Shown here piece by piece: positions 9,964 through 18,963 of a stretch of 64,000 nt of DNA. Within the stretch, counting starts at the first letter, position 1. Each line of letters opens with the position of its first letter. The notes under the pieces are model-generated. The model ran no database searches and was not told the origin of the DNA. It was given only the letters and a program-made list of their open reading frames with translations. The translations under genes were made by a program, and so were the position numbers. The stretch is from assembly GCF_004116385.1 (NCBI RefSeq), contig NZ_PEIB01000007.1, positions 62,001 through 126,000 on the forward strand, read 5' to 3'. This DNA is from Veronia nyctiphanis (GTDB lineage: Bacteria; Pseudomonadota; Gammaproteobacteria; Enterobacterales; Vibrionaceae).

Positions 9964-10156
9964 TATCATCAAACATCCCCCTTATAAGATAACTATAAAC
10001 ACTCTTTTGTTTTCCATCTCATGTAACCAGTTCAACCCACCACAAACGCTAAAATTCTCTACATTTGTTCAATCTTCGTTGCTCCAGTAAGGCAAATTTA
10101 GAGGACTCGTATAGAATAATCATGAATGAGTAAAATCAGTCTGTCAGGGATGGCGA

Positions 10157-10648
10157 ATGACACTACCAACAAATGCATTAGACAAAACAGATATTGAAAT
10201 CCTGCGAATTCTTCAGGAAAACGGACGCTTACCCGTGGTTGAACTGGCGAAACGGGTGAATTTGACAACGACACCATGTTCAGAACGTGTAAAGCGTCTT
10301 GAGCGTGAAGGTTACATTTCGGGCTACCGAGCAGAGTTATCGGCGGAAAAGCTGGGCTTTGAGGTCGTCGTTTTTATCCATATCAGATTGGATCAGACAA
10401 ACTTTTCTATTTTTGAAAAATTCGCGCTTGCAGCAGAGCTGATGCCTGAGATTGAAGAGTGTTATTCACTGTCAGGTGATTTTGATACCATGATCAAAGT
10501 GCGTGTTAAAAATATCAAACAATATCAGCATTTTATGTCAGTGAAGCTAGCTCAATTACCTGGCATTATTCAGACTCGAAGTGAAATCGTTATCGATGAA
10601 CATAAACGTGGTCACGGCCTAAACCCAGATTTACTCTCCGCAGGTTAA
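10157..10648 (+). CDS. Lrp/AsnC-family transcriptional regulator
   Basis: Protein of 163 residues. The N-terminal winged helix (about 8-65) starts LDKTDIEILRILQENGR and includes VELAKRVNLTTTPCSERVKR. The C-terminal RAM/AsnC ligand-binding domain (about 70-150) includes CYSLSGDFDTMIKV and ends near TRSEIVIDEHKRG. Family members regulate amino-acid metabolism as multimers. The next gene, 187 bases downstream in the same direction, encodes an arginine/citrulline-type amidinohydrolase, so local control of that gene is a reasonable inference. Confidence 0.85.
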   Translation: MTLPTNALDKTDIEILRILQENGRLPVVELAKRVNLTTTPCSERVKRLEREGYISGYRAELSAEKLGFEVVVFIHIRLDQTNFSIFEKFALAAELMPEIEECYSLSGDFDTMIKVRVKNIKQYQHFMSVKLAQLPGIIQTRSEIVIDEHKRGHGLNPDLLSAG

Positions 10649-10835
10649 TTCAAAAAGTGCTGGTGGTATAAGTCACTGGCACACCCCCTCTCTAGCCAGT
10701 GAATTTGCCTTTCTAAATATTATTTAACTGATTTTCTACCTACTCAGGAATGAAAACATCATGTTTTTTAGGTAAAAACTTAACAGTTTGATCGCTACAA
10801 TGACAAAAAGATGTTGTAAAGTTGTTGGAGCATAA

Positions 10836-11804
10836 ATGGTTGTTCAATTTAGCCAAGGTAGGCATTCGTCCCTTTATTCCCGCCCACATGTGGCGCATTC
10901 TGTTGTTATGGTACCCCCTGTTGATTTCGCTTTTAACTCAGAAGCCAGCGCTGATAATGAATTCCAGCATCGTTCGTTGTTACCTGTTGAGCAGGTAAGG
11001 CAGCAGGCGCTCAATGAATTTAGCCAAATGGTGAAAAGCTTGTCCGAACATCATGTTGATGTTGTGGTAATGGATTACCAACCGGACGAGAAGAGCACAC
11101 CAGATGCAGTTTTCCCTAATAACTGGTTCAGCACAACGCCGCTTGGCGAAATTGTGCTTTACCCCATGGCTTGCGAAAATCGCCGTCGTGAAGTGAGAAC
11201 AGAGCTCTTAAAAGAAACGCTGGGAGCATGTGGCTATGAAGTTAATAGCGTTCAGGAATTAACGGACCTGCGTTCACCAGATGTATTCTTGGAAAGTACG
11301 GGCGTGATGGTGATGGACCACGTAAACAAAACTGTTTATGCGGCATTATCGACTCGCTGTGATAAATCCTTACTAGAAAAGTGGGCTGTTCTAAATAACT
11401 ACAAGGTTGAAAGCTTCGAAACGCAACTTTCATCGGGGAGCCCTGTTTATCACACCAACGTAATGATGGCTGTAGGCAATGAGTTTGCTGTAATTTGCGA
11501 CGAAATCATTGGGCCTTTTGAAAGGCGAAGAGTGTTGGACAGCCTTTCAGCAACAAAAGAAGTGATCAGTATCAGCGAATCTCAGATGGGTGCATTCTGC
11601 GGGAACATTCTTCAGATCCAAAATACCCAAGGGGAAAGTCTGATCGCTATGTCTCAGTCAGCCTATGATGCTTTTTCCTCTGCTCAGAGAGCGATACTAT
11701 CGAAGTATGGGAAGTTATTGCCTTTTGACGTTTCTACAATTGAAACCATCGGCGGGGGAAGTGTGAGATGTATGCTGGGAGAGAATTTCTTACCGAAGCT
11801 CTAG
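10836..11804 (+). CDS. Amidinotransferase/arginine-deiminase-fold hydrolase, CtlX-like
   Basis: Guanidino-group-modifying enzyme of 322 residues. The motifs fit the pentein fold: PDAVFPNNWFST (substrate-binding Asp/Asn), FLESTGVMVMD, YHTNVMMAVG (catalytic His) and a C-terminal GGGSVRCMLGE (catalytic Cys). The length and motif order match proteins annotated as citrulline-utilisation hydrolase CtlX or arginine-deiminase-related protein. The probable substrate is citrulline or a methylated or free guanidino compound. It follows an Lrp-family regulator and ends before a terminator shared with the convergent HopJ-like gene. Confidence 0.78.
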   Translation: MVVQFSQGRHSSLYSRPHVAHSVVMVPPVDFAFNSEASADNEFQHRSLLPVEQVRQQALNEFSQMVKSLSEHHVDVVVMDYQPDEKSTPDAVFPNNWFSTTPLGEIVLYPMACENRRREVRTELLKETLGACGYEVNSVQELTDLRSPDVFLESTGVMVMDHVNKTVYAALSTRCDKSLLEKWAVLNNYKVESFETQLSSGSPVYHTNVMMAVGNEFAVICDEIIGPFERRRVLDSLSATKEVISISESQMGAFCGNILQIQNTQGESLIAMSQSAYDAFSSAQRAILSKYGKLLPFDVSTIETIGGGSVRCMLGENFLPKL

Positions 11805-11831
11805 TCTATTCTTCTAAACTGCCATAAAAGA

Positions 11832-11857
11832 AAAAAGCTGAGATTCCTCAGCTTTTT
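11832..11857. terminator. Bidirectional terminator
   Basis: AAAAAGCTGAG/CTCAGCTTTTT surrounds a 4-base loop between the convergent ends at 11804 and 11886. It can serve both strands. Confidence 0.82.
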
Positions 11858-11885
11858 CATTAGACATATCTGAGTAGCGCTTGGC

Positions 11886-12248
11886 TTAGGCGTTTTCAGT
11901 CACATCTTTCTTGATCAATGGCGATTTCTCAAACGTGACGCCTGACCAACCAGTAGACATAAAGTTACGGATATTCTGGTGATCGCTACCCGAAGGATTA
12001 CCCAATACATCTTCACGATAATACTTTCCGAAGCACGCTAATGCTTGTTCCTGTGTCAGTTGATTTTCCTGAGCAAAAGCGAGAATTTTGCATGAACCTG
12101 AGTTCTGCCCTGCTTTATTGGTCAGATCACCGTTATTGAAACGGGTTGGAGAAAAATCGTACAGGCTATCGATTAGTGTGATGACTTCGTCAAACTCAAC
12201 AGTTTCAGGAAAGGTGTTAAGTTTGCTCAGAAAGTTTTCTAGTTGCAT
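11886..12248 (-). CDS. HopJ type III effector family protein
   Basis: Small soluble protein of about 120 residues, MQLENFLSKLNTFPETVEFD at the start. The conserved family segments are LIDSLYDFSPTRFNNGDL, NQAGQNSGSCK-like (here NKAGQNSGSCK), LACFGKYYREDVLGNPSG and HQNIRNFMSTGW. Despite the family name, it is widespread in marine gammaproteobacteria without a type III system, and its function is unknown. The ATG at 12248 is preferred over one at 12269 because GGGAG lies about 5 bases upstream of it. Confidence 0.82.
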   Translation of the reverse strand: MQLENFLSKLNTFPETVEFDEVITLIDSLYDFSPTRFNNGDLTNKAGQNSGSCKILAFAQENQLTQEQALACFGKYYREDVLGNPSGSDHQNIRNFMSTGWSGVTFEKSPLIKKDVTENA

Positions 12249-12518
12249 GACGCTCCCGTTAGATGTCATTTAATGTGTCTTGTTCCTTCAGCCGTAGTTG
12301 TACCAAGATGAGGCTAATTTGTGAAGTGCCGCAGGGCAAACTTGTGTCCGAATGTTGAGTTATTCAAGTTGCGCCAATGAAAACTTGCTTTCCGGTTTGT
12401 GTGGCATCGCGCTGACTCTCGTAAGTTTTCAAGAGCTCTGGCATGTAATTATCTTGGATAGTGATTAGTCAATATGACTATTAATCAGCCACTTAAACAG
12501 ACGTATGTTATTTTGGCC

Positions 12519-12547
12519 TTTACAACATTACGTAGGGTTATTATCAT
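12519..12547 (+). promoter_or_regulatory. Sigma-70-type promoter for tRNA-Ser
   Basis: TTTACA (12519-12524), a 17-base spacer and TATCAT (12542-12547) lie directly before the tRNA at 12561. Confidence 0.55.
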
Positions 12548-12560
12548 GCAGCCCACTTAC

Positions 12561-12651
12561 GGAGAGATGGCTGAGTGGTTGAAAGCACCGGTCTTGAAAA
12601 CCGGCATACGTTAATAGCGTATCTAGGGTTCAAATCCCTATCTCTCCGCCA
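12561..12651 (+). tRNA. tRNA-Ser (anticodon TGA), copy 1
   Basis: A 91-base type II tRNA with acceptor GGAGAGA/TCTCTCC, anticodon TGA at 12595-12597, a long variable arm, T-loop GGTTCAAATCC and encoded CCA. It is identical base for base to the copy at 55392-55482. Confidence 0.96.
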
Positions 12652-12655
12652 CATT

Positions 12656-12685
12656 AAAAAAGCCGCTGATTCTCAGCGGCTTTTT
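12656..12685 (+). terminator. Rho-independent terminator after tRNA-Ser
   Basis: AAAAAGCCGCTGA/TCAGCGGCTTTTT surrounds a 3-base loop immediately after the tRNA. Confidence 0.85.
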
Positions 12686-13260
12686 GCTTTTCTGGCAGAT
12701 GTATCTGCAAAAGATTAGCCCTTAACGGCTGACACTATCTATCTTGCCTCTGGCTATTCCATCGAATTTCACACCATCAACACAAACAGGAAAACTGCTA
12801 TGTGTGAATTTCCAAAATGATGGCATTAATTAGTATTAATCCTAATTCACTTAAAATTAGGCTATCTAAAATGGAAATAATATTTACTATTAAATATTTA
12901 TGTGATTTAAATCGTTTTAATTTTTGTTATTTATGAAACGTTAAAAAAGTCTTAGAGACGTAAGAATCACTTTAACAGGTTAGCGATGACAGAATAAATC
13001 ATAATAACTAGTAATAAGGCCAGCTATTTTTGCTATCCATCTATATTTAAAAGTGTCTAGAGACAATAAATCCTGTATCTATGCGATTGTAGTCACGATA
13101 TATAACTTGACCAAATAATATTGCCATCAATTTCTATCGATAATAATCATTAAATTAAATATTTGTATAAATAATATTGTCACTAAAAATACATGAATTC
13201 TCCGTAGACTCGTCGCCGTTTCAAACAGTGAAACATATTAATAATTTTAAAGGATTTAAA
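12686..13260. other. AT-rich non-coding stretch
   Basis: No supported gene in about 575 bases. The composition is strongly AT-rich from about 12820 on. It probably holds the promoter of the exported protein at 13261. No riboswitch or repeat was recognised. Confidence 0.5.
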
Positions 13261-14247
13261 ATGTCTAAGAAAAATGCAGTGGCGATTGGCCTTGGCGCAT
13301 TATTAATGGTCGCAGCTCCACTTGCGAACGCTTATATCTATAAAGATCCGGGCGTCGTGGAAAACCGTGCACGTTATGTGGAAAAACATAAGAAAATTAA
13401 TAGTTCTTATCAGCATCGTAAGCAAAACACATGGATGTATGTTGACGATGTTGCAAAAGGTGCTGCAACTGGATTCTATCAAGCGGGCAACTGGCTGAAG
13501 CTTCACAACCGCAAATTTACAATCGGTGTAGGTTCTGTGGAGTTTGATTTTAATCCATCAAAATTGAATTGTACGCAAGGCTTTAACTTTAATTTGGAAG
13601 TGGGTGAAGACACCGTATCTTCATTCTCGCCTAGCTGTGACGATCTGCTTAATGCATCAGTTGAATATCCTATCTCTCACTATTTTGATCTGATTCCTGA
13701 TTACTTCAAGCCAAAAGTAGAAGTTCCACTTGATCCAGTTGGCCTTTTCAAACTGGGCGTGAAATTTGGTGCTGGTGTTGAAGTGGGTGCCGATTTCAAA
13801 GCTGGTGGCGCTGTAGGTGCAGTACCAAGCGACAAGCCATTCCAGTTTGCTAATGGCGTTCGTAACCCTGACTATATCTTCGCACAGGTTGAACCGTACG
13901 TTGATGGCTTGGTGACATCAAGCGCCTACGGACAGTTTGGTCACGGTGTGGCTGAAGCAGGTGTTAAAGGTAAATTGAGCCTTTTGAAAGTGAAGGGTAA
14001 AGGGTATCTGGAAGCGGGTATTCGCCGCGTTGAAGCGGATGATGTAGCGGGCAAGATTAACGAAGAAGGCTACGTCAAAATGGAAGTCAAAGGCGAGATT
14101 TCTGGCGGTAAAGGCAAGATTGAAGCTTACTGTAAGAAACTGTTTGGTCTTATTGTATTAAAAGCAGATCTTTATAAGTGGGACCCAATTTGGAAAGTCT
14201 CACGTACTTTCTTCAAGCACGAAGATAAAGTGTGGCAATCGCTATAA
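13261..14247 (+). CDS. Exported protein of unknown function
   Basis: About 328 residues with a clear Sec signal peptide (MSKKNAVAIGLGALLMVAAP, then LANA before the likely cleavage site). The start at 13261 is chosen because the signal peptide begins there and AAAGGA lies upstream. The mature part is rich in Gly, Lys, Val and aromatics in alternating patterns (for example VKFGAGVEVGADFKAGGAVG), suggesting beta structure. It has four Cys and no recognised domain. The next gene, also exported, follows after a hairpin, so the two are probably co-transcribed and may work together. I do not recognise the family. Confidence 0.7.
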   Translation: MSKKNAVAIGLGALLMVAAPLANAYIYKDPGVVENRARYVEKHKKINSSYQHRKQNTWMYVDDVAKGAATGFYQAGNWLKLHNRKFTIGVGSVEFDFNPSKLNCTQGFNFNLEVGEDTVSSFSPSCDDLLNASVEYPISHYFDLIPDYFKPKVEVPLDPVGLFKLGVKFGAGVEVGADFKAGGAVGAVPSDKPFQFANGVRNPDYIFAQVEPYVDGLVTSSAYGQFGHGVAEAGVKGKLSLLKVKGKGYLEAGIRRVEADDVAGKINEEGYVKMEVKGEISGGKGKIEAYCKKLFGLIVLKADLYKWDPIWKVSRTFFKHEDKVWQSL

Positions 14248-14254
14248 ATCAACA

Positions 14255-14280
14255 TTGCCCCAGCGTTGCTGGGGCATTTA
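14255..14280 (+). terminator. Intercistronic hairpin between two exported-protein genes
   Basis: TGCCCCAGC/GCTGGGGCA surrounds a 3-base loop, followed by only a weak T-tract. It sits 7 bases after the first stop and may partly terminate transcription or stabilise the upstream message. Confidence 0.6.
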
Positions 14281-14298
14281 TCTAAACCTGGATTATTT

Positions 14299-15951
14299 AT
14301 GCGTAAGTTTCTGCTTTTTTCTCTCGTGCTCGTCGTTTTCTTTTCTTCTCTATATTTCACTCAGCTAGGAGATAAAGAAACTGTAATTACTGGCAAAGAT
14401 ATTAGTAATAATGCTCAAGAAATGAGCGAGCCAGTGACCAATTTAAATATTACACCCATATTTAATGAAGAAAATGAAGATGGGAAATATTCATATTCAT
14501 TTTTAGTGGCATCTTCATTCTTCGATGATGGTGGTGAGCGATTATCTCATTCTGAGTTCAAGGGAGAACTGACCTTCTTTCCTGACTTTACCGATTCATC
14601 AAAATGGTATTCACTGGCACAAAGTATTTCTCTTAATAATGAGGGTAATCCAGAACCTGTGAGTGAAGCGCTGCCATTTATTACGTATTACCGCGATAAT
14701 GTTTTTAGCGATACGGATTTACTCGGGCTACCCTCAGATAACCCGCTTTCTGCTTTTTCCTTCCTGTTGTCGCAATTAAGTTATCAGAGCAATGCAGAGT
14801 TACAGCTTCTGAGTGTATCCGGTGAACGCTGGTATCGCTTCTCTGAGGCAAAAGATAGTGTGGTTCGAAGATATCTTATGGACCATGAGCCTCAGTCAGA
14901 ATTAGTAGAAATGGGGCTGCTTGGTGAACAAGATGATTGGCAGTTGAACGTGGATAGTAAAGGTTACCCCTTGTCGGTATCCGCATTAAACAGCCGTCAG
15001 TTCGGAAATGAACAAGGGCGTTTCACGCTGGAGCAAGCGGTCACTTTCAAACGCATCAACAAAGCCATTGCGTTTGATCTTGCCATGTTTGCTGATGGTG
15101 CCAACCAAGGACTTTTGATGGCAGAGAAAGCGGCACCATCACGAAAGATTGATGCATCATTTACCTTTGATGAAGCCCTGAAGACCTTAAAAGGCCAGTA
15201 TGATGAAGCGCTTGCCGTTGAGGTGGGTTTCTATCTTCTCGATAACTTTACCGTCGAGGAAATGATTGCGCTGTTGGAAGACAAGCCTCACTTCGCTTCA
15301 TTGCTGGTCTATGCCTTACAAAAAACGCAGGCGCCAGAAGCAGAAGTAGCGATGGTAGAGATGATAGGAGCTGAAGGTATCGATCAGCAAAATGAGCACC
15401 GCTTGTTGATTTCATTGGGTCGATTTGGAAATTCCTCACAGTTCGGTCTCGACTCTCTGAAAGCTCTGGCTGCTGATAAGGAAAGTCACCTGCAAAACAC
15501 GGCGCTGTTGAGTGTTGGCAGTGTTGGAAAGTACACGGAGCACATGTCTGCGTCGGTGAATGATATTCTCAGGGAAAACCTCGAGAGTGGTGAAAATGTG
15601 GGTATGACGTTGTTGGCAGTGAAAAACTCCGCCAGCGATGAATTACTGGCAAAGGCAGAGCAATATTTGACATCCGATGATGAAGGCACTCAGGCTGCAG
15701 CAATAAAGTTGTTTGCTAGCAAACCTGAATACCAGGATACCTTGGTGAACGGGCTGGTCGGTAAGCCGAGTGCCAAGCTGTTCGATACCTTTGCCCGTCA
15801 GTTAAATGGACAGGATATTGAATTAGCCGCCCATAATCGCCAGCGACTGACGCAACTTTATAGTGCGATAGACCATCCTGTCGTTAAAAAGCGTTTGGAA
15901 CAAGTGTTATTCCCCGATGAAGATGACACTATGTTAGCCGACGAGTTTTAA
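14299..15951 (+). CDS. Exported or membrane-anchored protein with alpha-helical repeat half
   Basis: About 550 residues from the ATG at 14299 (MRKFLLFSLVLVVFFSSLYF, a signal peptide or anchor). Residues about 30-270 look beta-rich (YSYSFLVASSFF, GRFTLEQAVTFKRI). Residues about 280-540 are helical and repetitive (LISLGRFGNSSQFGLDSLKA, then ALLSVGSVGKY and AAAIKLFASKPEY), resembling HEAT-type repeats. A beta-rich half followed by a helical superhelix recalls vitellogenin-N-like lipid carriers, but this is only a shape comparison. It lies downstream of another exported protein. Function unknown. Confidence 0.68.
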   Translation: MRKFLLFSLVLVVFFSSLYFTQLGDKETVITGKDISNNAQEMSEPVTNLNITPIFNEENEDGKYSYSFLVASSFFDDGGERLSHSEFKGELTFFPDFTDSSKWYSLAQSISLNNEGNPEPVSEALPFITYYRDNVFSDTDLLGLPSDNPLSAFSFLLSQLSYQSNAELQLLSVSGERWYRFSEAKDSVVRRYLMDHEPQSELVEMGLLGEQDDWQLNVDSKGYPLSVSALNSRQFGNEQGRFTLEQAVTFKRINKAIAFDLAMFADGANQGLLMAEKAAPSRKIDASFTFDEALKTLKGQYDEALAVEVGFYLLDNFTVEEMIALLEDKPHFASLLVYALQKTQAPEAEVAMVEMIGAEGIDQQNEHRLLISLGRFGNSSQFGLDSLKALAADKESHLQNTALLSVGSVGKYTEHMSASVNDILRENLESGENVGMTLLAVKNSASDELLAKAEQYLTSDDEGTQAAAIKLFASKPEYQDTLVNGLVGKPSAKLFDTFARQLNGQDIELAAHNRQRLTQLYSAIDHPVVKKRLEQVLFPDEDDTMLADEF

Positions 15952-15998
15952 CGTTCTCATTAGGTGAGGAGTTAAGATTTGTTATATATACATCAGGA

Positions 15999-16022
15999 GC
16001 CACTCTTCATGAGTGGCTTTTC
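15999..16022 (+). terminator. Rho-independent terminator
   Basis: AGCCACTC/GAGTGGCT surrounds a 5-base loop with four T after it, about 50 bases beyond the exported-protein stop. Confidence 0.75.
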
Positions 16023-16134
16023 ACTTTTCTTTGCCCGTTTAAAACAAATCTGCCGAGGTCAGCTAGAGCCGCCCGGCAGTTTGGAAGTGATGGTCAATGA
16101 CTCTCTGCTGTGTCGCTATTTACCAGATAGACAA

Positions 16135-17484
16135 TTAACCTGCCTGTTGAACTGGCTTTGGCGATGTTTCATTTGGTGTGGCTTGCTCATTCGATGAATC
16201 AAAAGCTCCAGGGTAAGTATCAAGCACCCATCCGCCTACTTCATCTTCTGGTTTATTAAAGAAGTTTGCCATGTTCGGGATGATGGCAAACAGTGGAATG
16301 GTTAGCGCGGCAAGGCTGACACAGCCGAGGAGCACCGGCCATGCGCCGTAACTGTCTGTAAGAATACCTGATACGGTTACCCCAAATGGTGCTGCCAGTG
16401 CAGATAAAATACCCATAGATGACAGAATACGGCTTCTGAAATGGTCAGGTATTGCGACTGTCATTTGTGTTTGGATAAGGATGTTTACCCATAGCGAACC
16501 AACCATTGATAGTGTAAAGCCTGCCACTAAAAGCCAATAAGATTGCATGACTGCCGGAATAATCATCATGGCAACGATCACTACAATACCTAGAAGCAGA
16601 GCACGGTGGTTGGCGATTCGTTTTGTTACCAAAGATAAGGTCACTGACCCTATCAGCGCACCAATGGCAATGGCTGCCTCAATGATACCGACATAATAAG
16701 GGGAGAGCCCCAACGTCTCTTTGACAAGATAAGGCACCATAATGATCACGGGTAACAGCGCCATGTTGATTAGTGAAGCCGCGATGACCAAGACAAGTAC
16801 GACCCGCACTTTAATCAATGCTCTGAAACCCAAGTAAATATCTCGGCTCCAATTTGCAATGGTCAACCCGTTGTTGTCTTCTCTTTTTGGTTTGGTGTTT
16901 TGGCTAATCAGAGAAATACCAATCACAGATGCGAAGAAAGACACAAGGTTCACCAGCACTGCACCTTTTATACCTATGGTGGCGACCATAGTGGCACCGA
17001 AGGCTCCGCCCAGTAGCATAGTGATGGCGTTTAAAGATTGAATACTCTGGTTGGCTTTTTGTAGTTGGTCTGCCTTAACCAGATTCGACACAATCGCCTC
17101 GCTGCCCGCAGTAAACAAACAGCCAAAAAAGCACCCGGAAATGGCTAATGCAATCAGCGCGGGGATTGTCATTGCCTCGTTGAAGAATAACCAAGCCATT
17201 GTAGATACAGTCACTATCTTTCCCGCATTGGCCCACAACATAATTTTTTTCCGGGCAAACCTGTCACCTAATGGGGCAAGCAGCGGACTGAAAATAATTT
17301 GGGCAATCATTGTGGGTACCAACACAGTGGCCATGCTGGCGGCAGAACCCGTCATTTCTAATACCCACCAGGCAATGGCCAAAGTTTGTGCCGATGTGCC
17401 TAAATCGGAAAGAAATTCACCGCCTCGATAGCACCAAAAGTCTTTACCTAGCCCTTTATTTTTATTGTTGTCTTTCCCTGACAT
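16135..17484 (-). CDS. MFS transporter, copy A
   Basis: About 449 residues with 12 predicted membrane segments. The N-terminus reads MSGKDNNKNKGLGKDFWCYR, and the loop after TM2 carries the MFS signature-like LAPLGDRFARKKIMLW. It is a close paralogue of copy B (18964-20307). Both share GGEFLSDLG near the start and PDHFRSRILSS in the second half. Proteins of this enterobactin-exporter/MFS_3-like type are usually efflux pumps. It is preceded on its strand by a paralogous small membrane protein and an HTH regulator. The substrate is unknown. Confidence 0.85.
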   Translation of the reverse strand: MSGKDNNKNKGLGKDFWCYRGGEFLSDLGTSAQTLAIAWWVLEMTGSAASMATVLVPTMIAQIIFSPLLAPLGDRFARKKIMLWANAGKIVTVSTMAWLFFNEAMTIPALIALAISGCFFGCLFTAGSEAIVSNLVKADQLQKANQSIQSLNAITMLLGGAFGATMVATIGIKGAVLVNLVSFFASVIGISLISQNTKPKREDNNGLTIANWSRDIYLGFRALIKVRVVLVLVIAASLINMALLPVIIMVPYLVKETLGLSPYYVGIIEAAIAIGALIGSVTLSLVTKRIANHRALLLGIVVIVAMMIIPAVMQSYWLLVAGFTLSMVGSLWVNILIQTQMTVAIPDHFRSRILSSMGILSALAAPFGVTVSGILTDSYGAWPVLLGCVSLAALTIPLFAIIPNMANFFNKPEDEVGGWVLDTYPGAFDSSNEQATPNETSPKPVQQAG

Positions 17485-17557
17485 TATTTGTTCTCCGCTC
17501 TACGTTTTTTTATAAGTGTCTGTTTTGTTTTGCAGTCTTACAATCAAAATCTTGCTC

Positions 17558-17586
17558 GGTATCCAATTCAGATACTTGTCGGTATC
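17558..17586. promoter_or_regulatory. Repeated GGTATC/GATAC elements upstream of MFS A
   Basis: GGTATC (17558), GATAC (17571) and GGTATC (17581) occur within 29 bases between the small membrane-protein gene and MFS A. The same elements recur at 17911-17947 and 20741-20770, so they are candidate operators for the local HTH regulators. Confidence 0.4.
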
Positions 17587-17597
17587 GCTTTTTGTAA

Positions 17598-17837
17598 CTA
17601 GCAGAATTTAGCGCCGAATCTTTGCTCTTGAAGCGATACGAAGTGTGTTTGAGCAGAACCAAATAAAAGTCGTTCCAAAAAGATGGATGCAGAGAGAAAC
17701 GCGAGTAAAAGCAGTGAAATTTGCATTAACTCAGGCAAAGAAGAAAACAGCATGGTCATTGCTGATACCAGTAGGCATAGAGTGACTCGACGTTTGCTTT
17801 TAGCGAAGGTTTTGACTGAATCTTTAACTGTTCTCAT
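17598..17837 (-). CDS. Small two-helix membrane protein, copy A
   Basis: 79 residues with a basic N-terminus (about 1-18), then two hydrophobic segments around SSLPELMQISLLLLAFLSAS and ending LERLLFGSAQ. It is a paralogue of the protein at 20418-20660 (both share SLPE..Q..LLLLA and LE.LLFG). A Shine-Dalgarno GGAG lies upstream of the ATG. Each copy sits between an HTH regulator and an MFS transporter on the same strand, so an accessory or sensory role for the transporter is plausible. I do not recognise the family. Confidence 0.65.
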   Translation of the reverse strand: MRTVKDSVKTFAKSKRRVTLCLLVSAMTMLFSSLPELMQISLLLLAFLSASIFLERLLFGSAQTHFVSLQEQRFGAKFC

Positions 17838-17910
17838 GTTGTTGCTCCTGACGTTGTCTCTGTAAGTTCAGGAGCAGTATTACCAATGAAATATCGCGGG
17901 TCTATTGATA

Positions 17911-17947
17911 GGTATTGGCGTATCCAGTGTCGATACTAATGGGTATC
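17911..17947. promoter_or_regulatory. GGTATC-type repeats upstream of small protein A
   Basis: GGTATT (17911), CGTATCC (17919), GATAC (17932) and GGGTATC (17941) are clustered. The surrounding block from about 17865 is similar to the block upstream of small protein B (about 20692-20785), including GTCTATT.ATAG and GGCGTATC. Conservation between duplicates implies a promoter and operator. Confidence 0.45.
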
Positions 17948-18067
17948 AGAAGCTGTTACTTAATGATAAATCGCCACTTGATTTAGATGGGTTCATGCAC
18001 CATCAGTACGGACTTACTTCGAATGGATAAGTGCTTATTTTGTCAAAGTGACTTAGATTTCGACCTC

Positions 18068-18832
18068 CTAACCTCTTGTATAAGGCACTTCCTCTACGAC
18101 GTTGGGAACGGGGAATAAAGGGCCAGTATCTTCATCATTGAAGTATGTAAAGTACATGTGTTGAGCTGTTGCATTTGGCTCGGGTGTTTTCAACCGTGGA
18201 TGTGTCAACTTTGAATACTTTTGAAGCAGCTCAATGAACTCATCATGAAAAGAAGAGGCTTCCTGTTCCGTTAAGAGTTGTAATAGCACAATCTTATTCA
18301 CCCCAGAATCCTTTCTAGATGCTGCTTTAATGATCCCTTCCTCTATCATTGTTGCTATTTCTTTGTGTGTGCTGTCGAGGTTTAATGGTATGGGGAAAAC
18401 AAGCTCAATCTGTTGTTCATTAAGTTTCAGAAAACCGAGGTCTTCGAGTTGTCTTATGTAGAGGTATGTCGAAGGAATATTAATGCAGAAGCTTTTGAGA
18501 CGGCTTTAATGTCCCTAGCGCCAAAAAGAATGCCGTGTAAAACAGAAAAAAAGGGCAGGTTGCTTGCTCAGTGCTTTCGCAATGTCATTAGACATTAAAT
18601 TCACATCACTTTTCAAATTTGCTTGAAGTGTCGACACTTCGGCAATAGATGTATCTGCGGCAGCGAAGAGCGTCAGGAGTTGGTCTAAGGGAAGGTGAGG
18701 GCGGTTCATCAGGCGTTTCACTGTCAATTCGGTCATCCCTGCCCGTGATGCGAGGTATTTGTAAGTGATGCCCTTTGTCTTCAGAAAATCCTTAAACGTG
18801 GCCAAAAGTTGATGTGCCTGACTACTGCTCAA
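18068..18832 (-). pseudogene. HTH regulator, copy A, with two frame breaks
   Basis: About 254 codons, the same length as the intact copies B and C. The N-terminal HTH (KGITYKYLASRAGMTELTVK) starts at 18832. After PALF the frame is lost at an A7 run (18546-18552) and again near 18490. Reading through both breaks restores INIPSTYLYIRQLEDLGFLK and the C-terminal PLFPVPNVVEEV, matching the intact paralogues. The two shifts are opposite in sign. Real decay or sequencing error are both possible. It lies upstream of small protein A and MFS A on the same strand. Confidence 0.7.
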
Positions 18833-18963
18833 TTGCCTTTTTCCTTAATAATCTGTCCCTTTGTTTGATTTTGAGGGAAAACTACCGATGCGGACACATT
18901 TCCCTCGGTAGTTTGGAAGTGAACAGCAATTTATTTTTGGTTTGGGTATATCGCGGACAGTAT

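Noticed and set aside
15979-16197. Plus-strand open frame of 72 codons
   Set aside because: It begins inside a terminator and overlaps the end of MFS A antisense; no family features.
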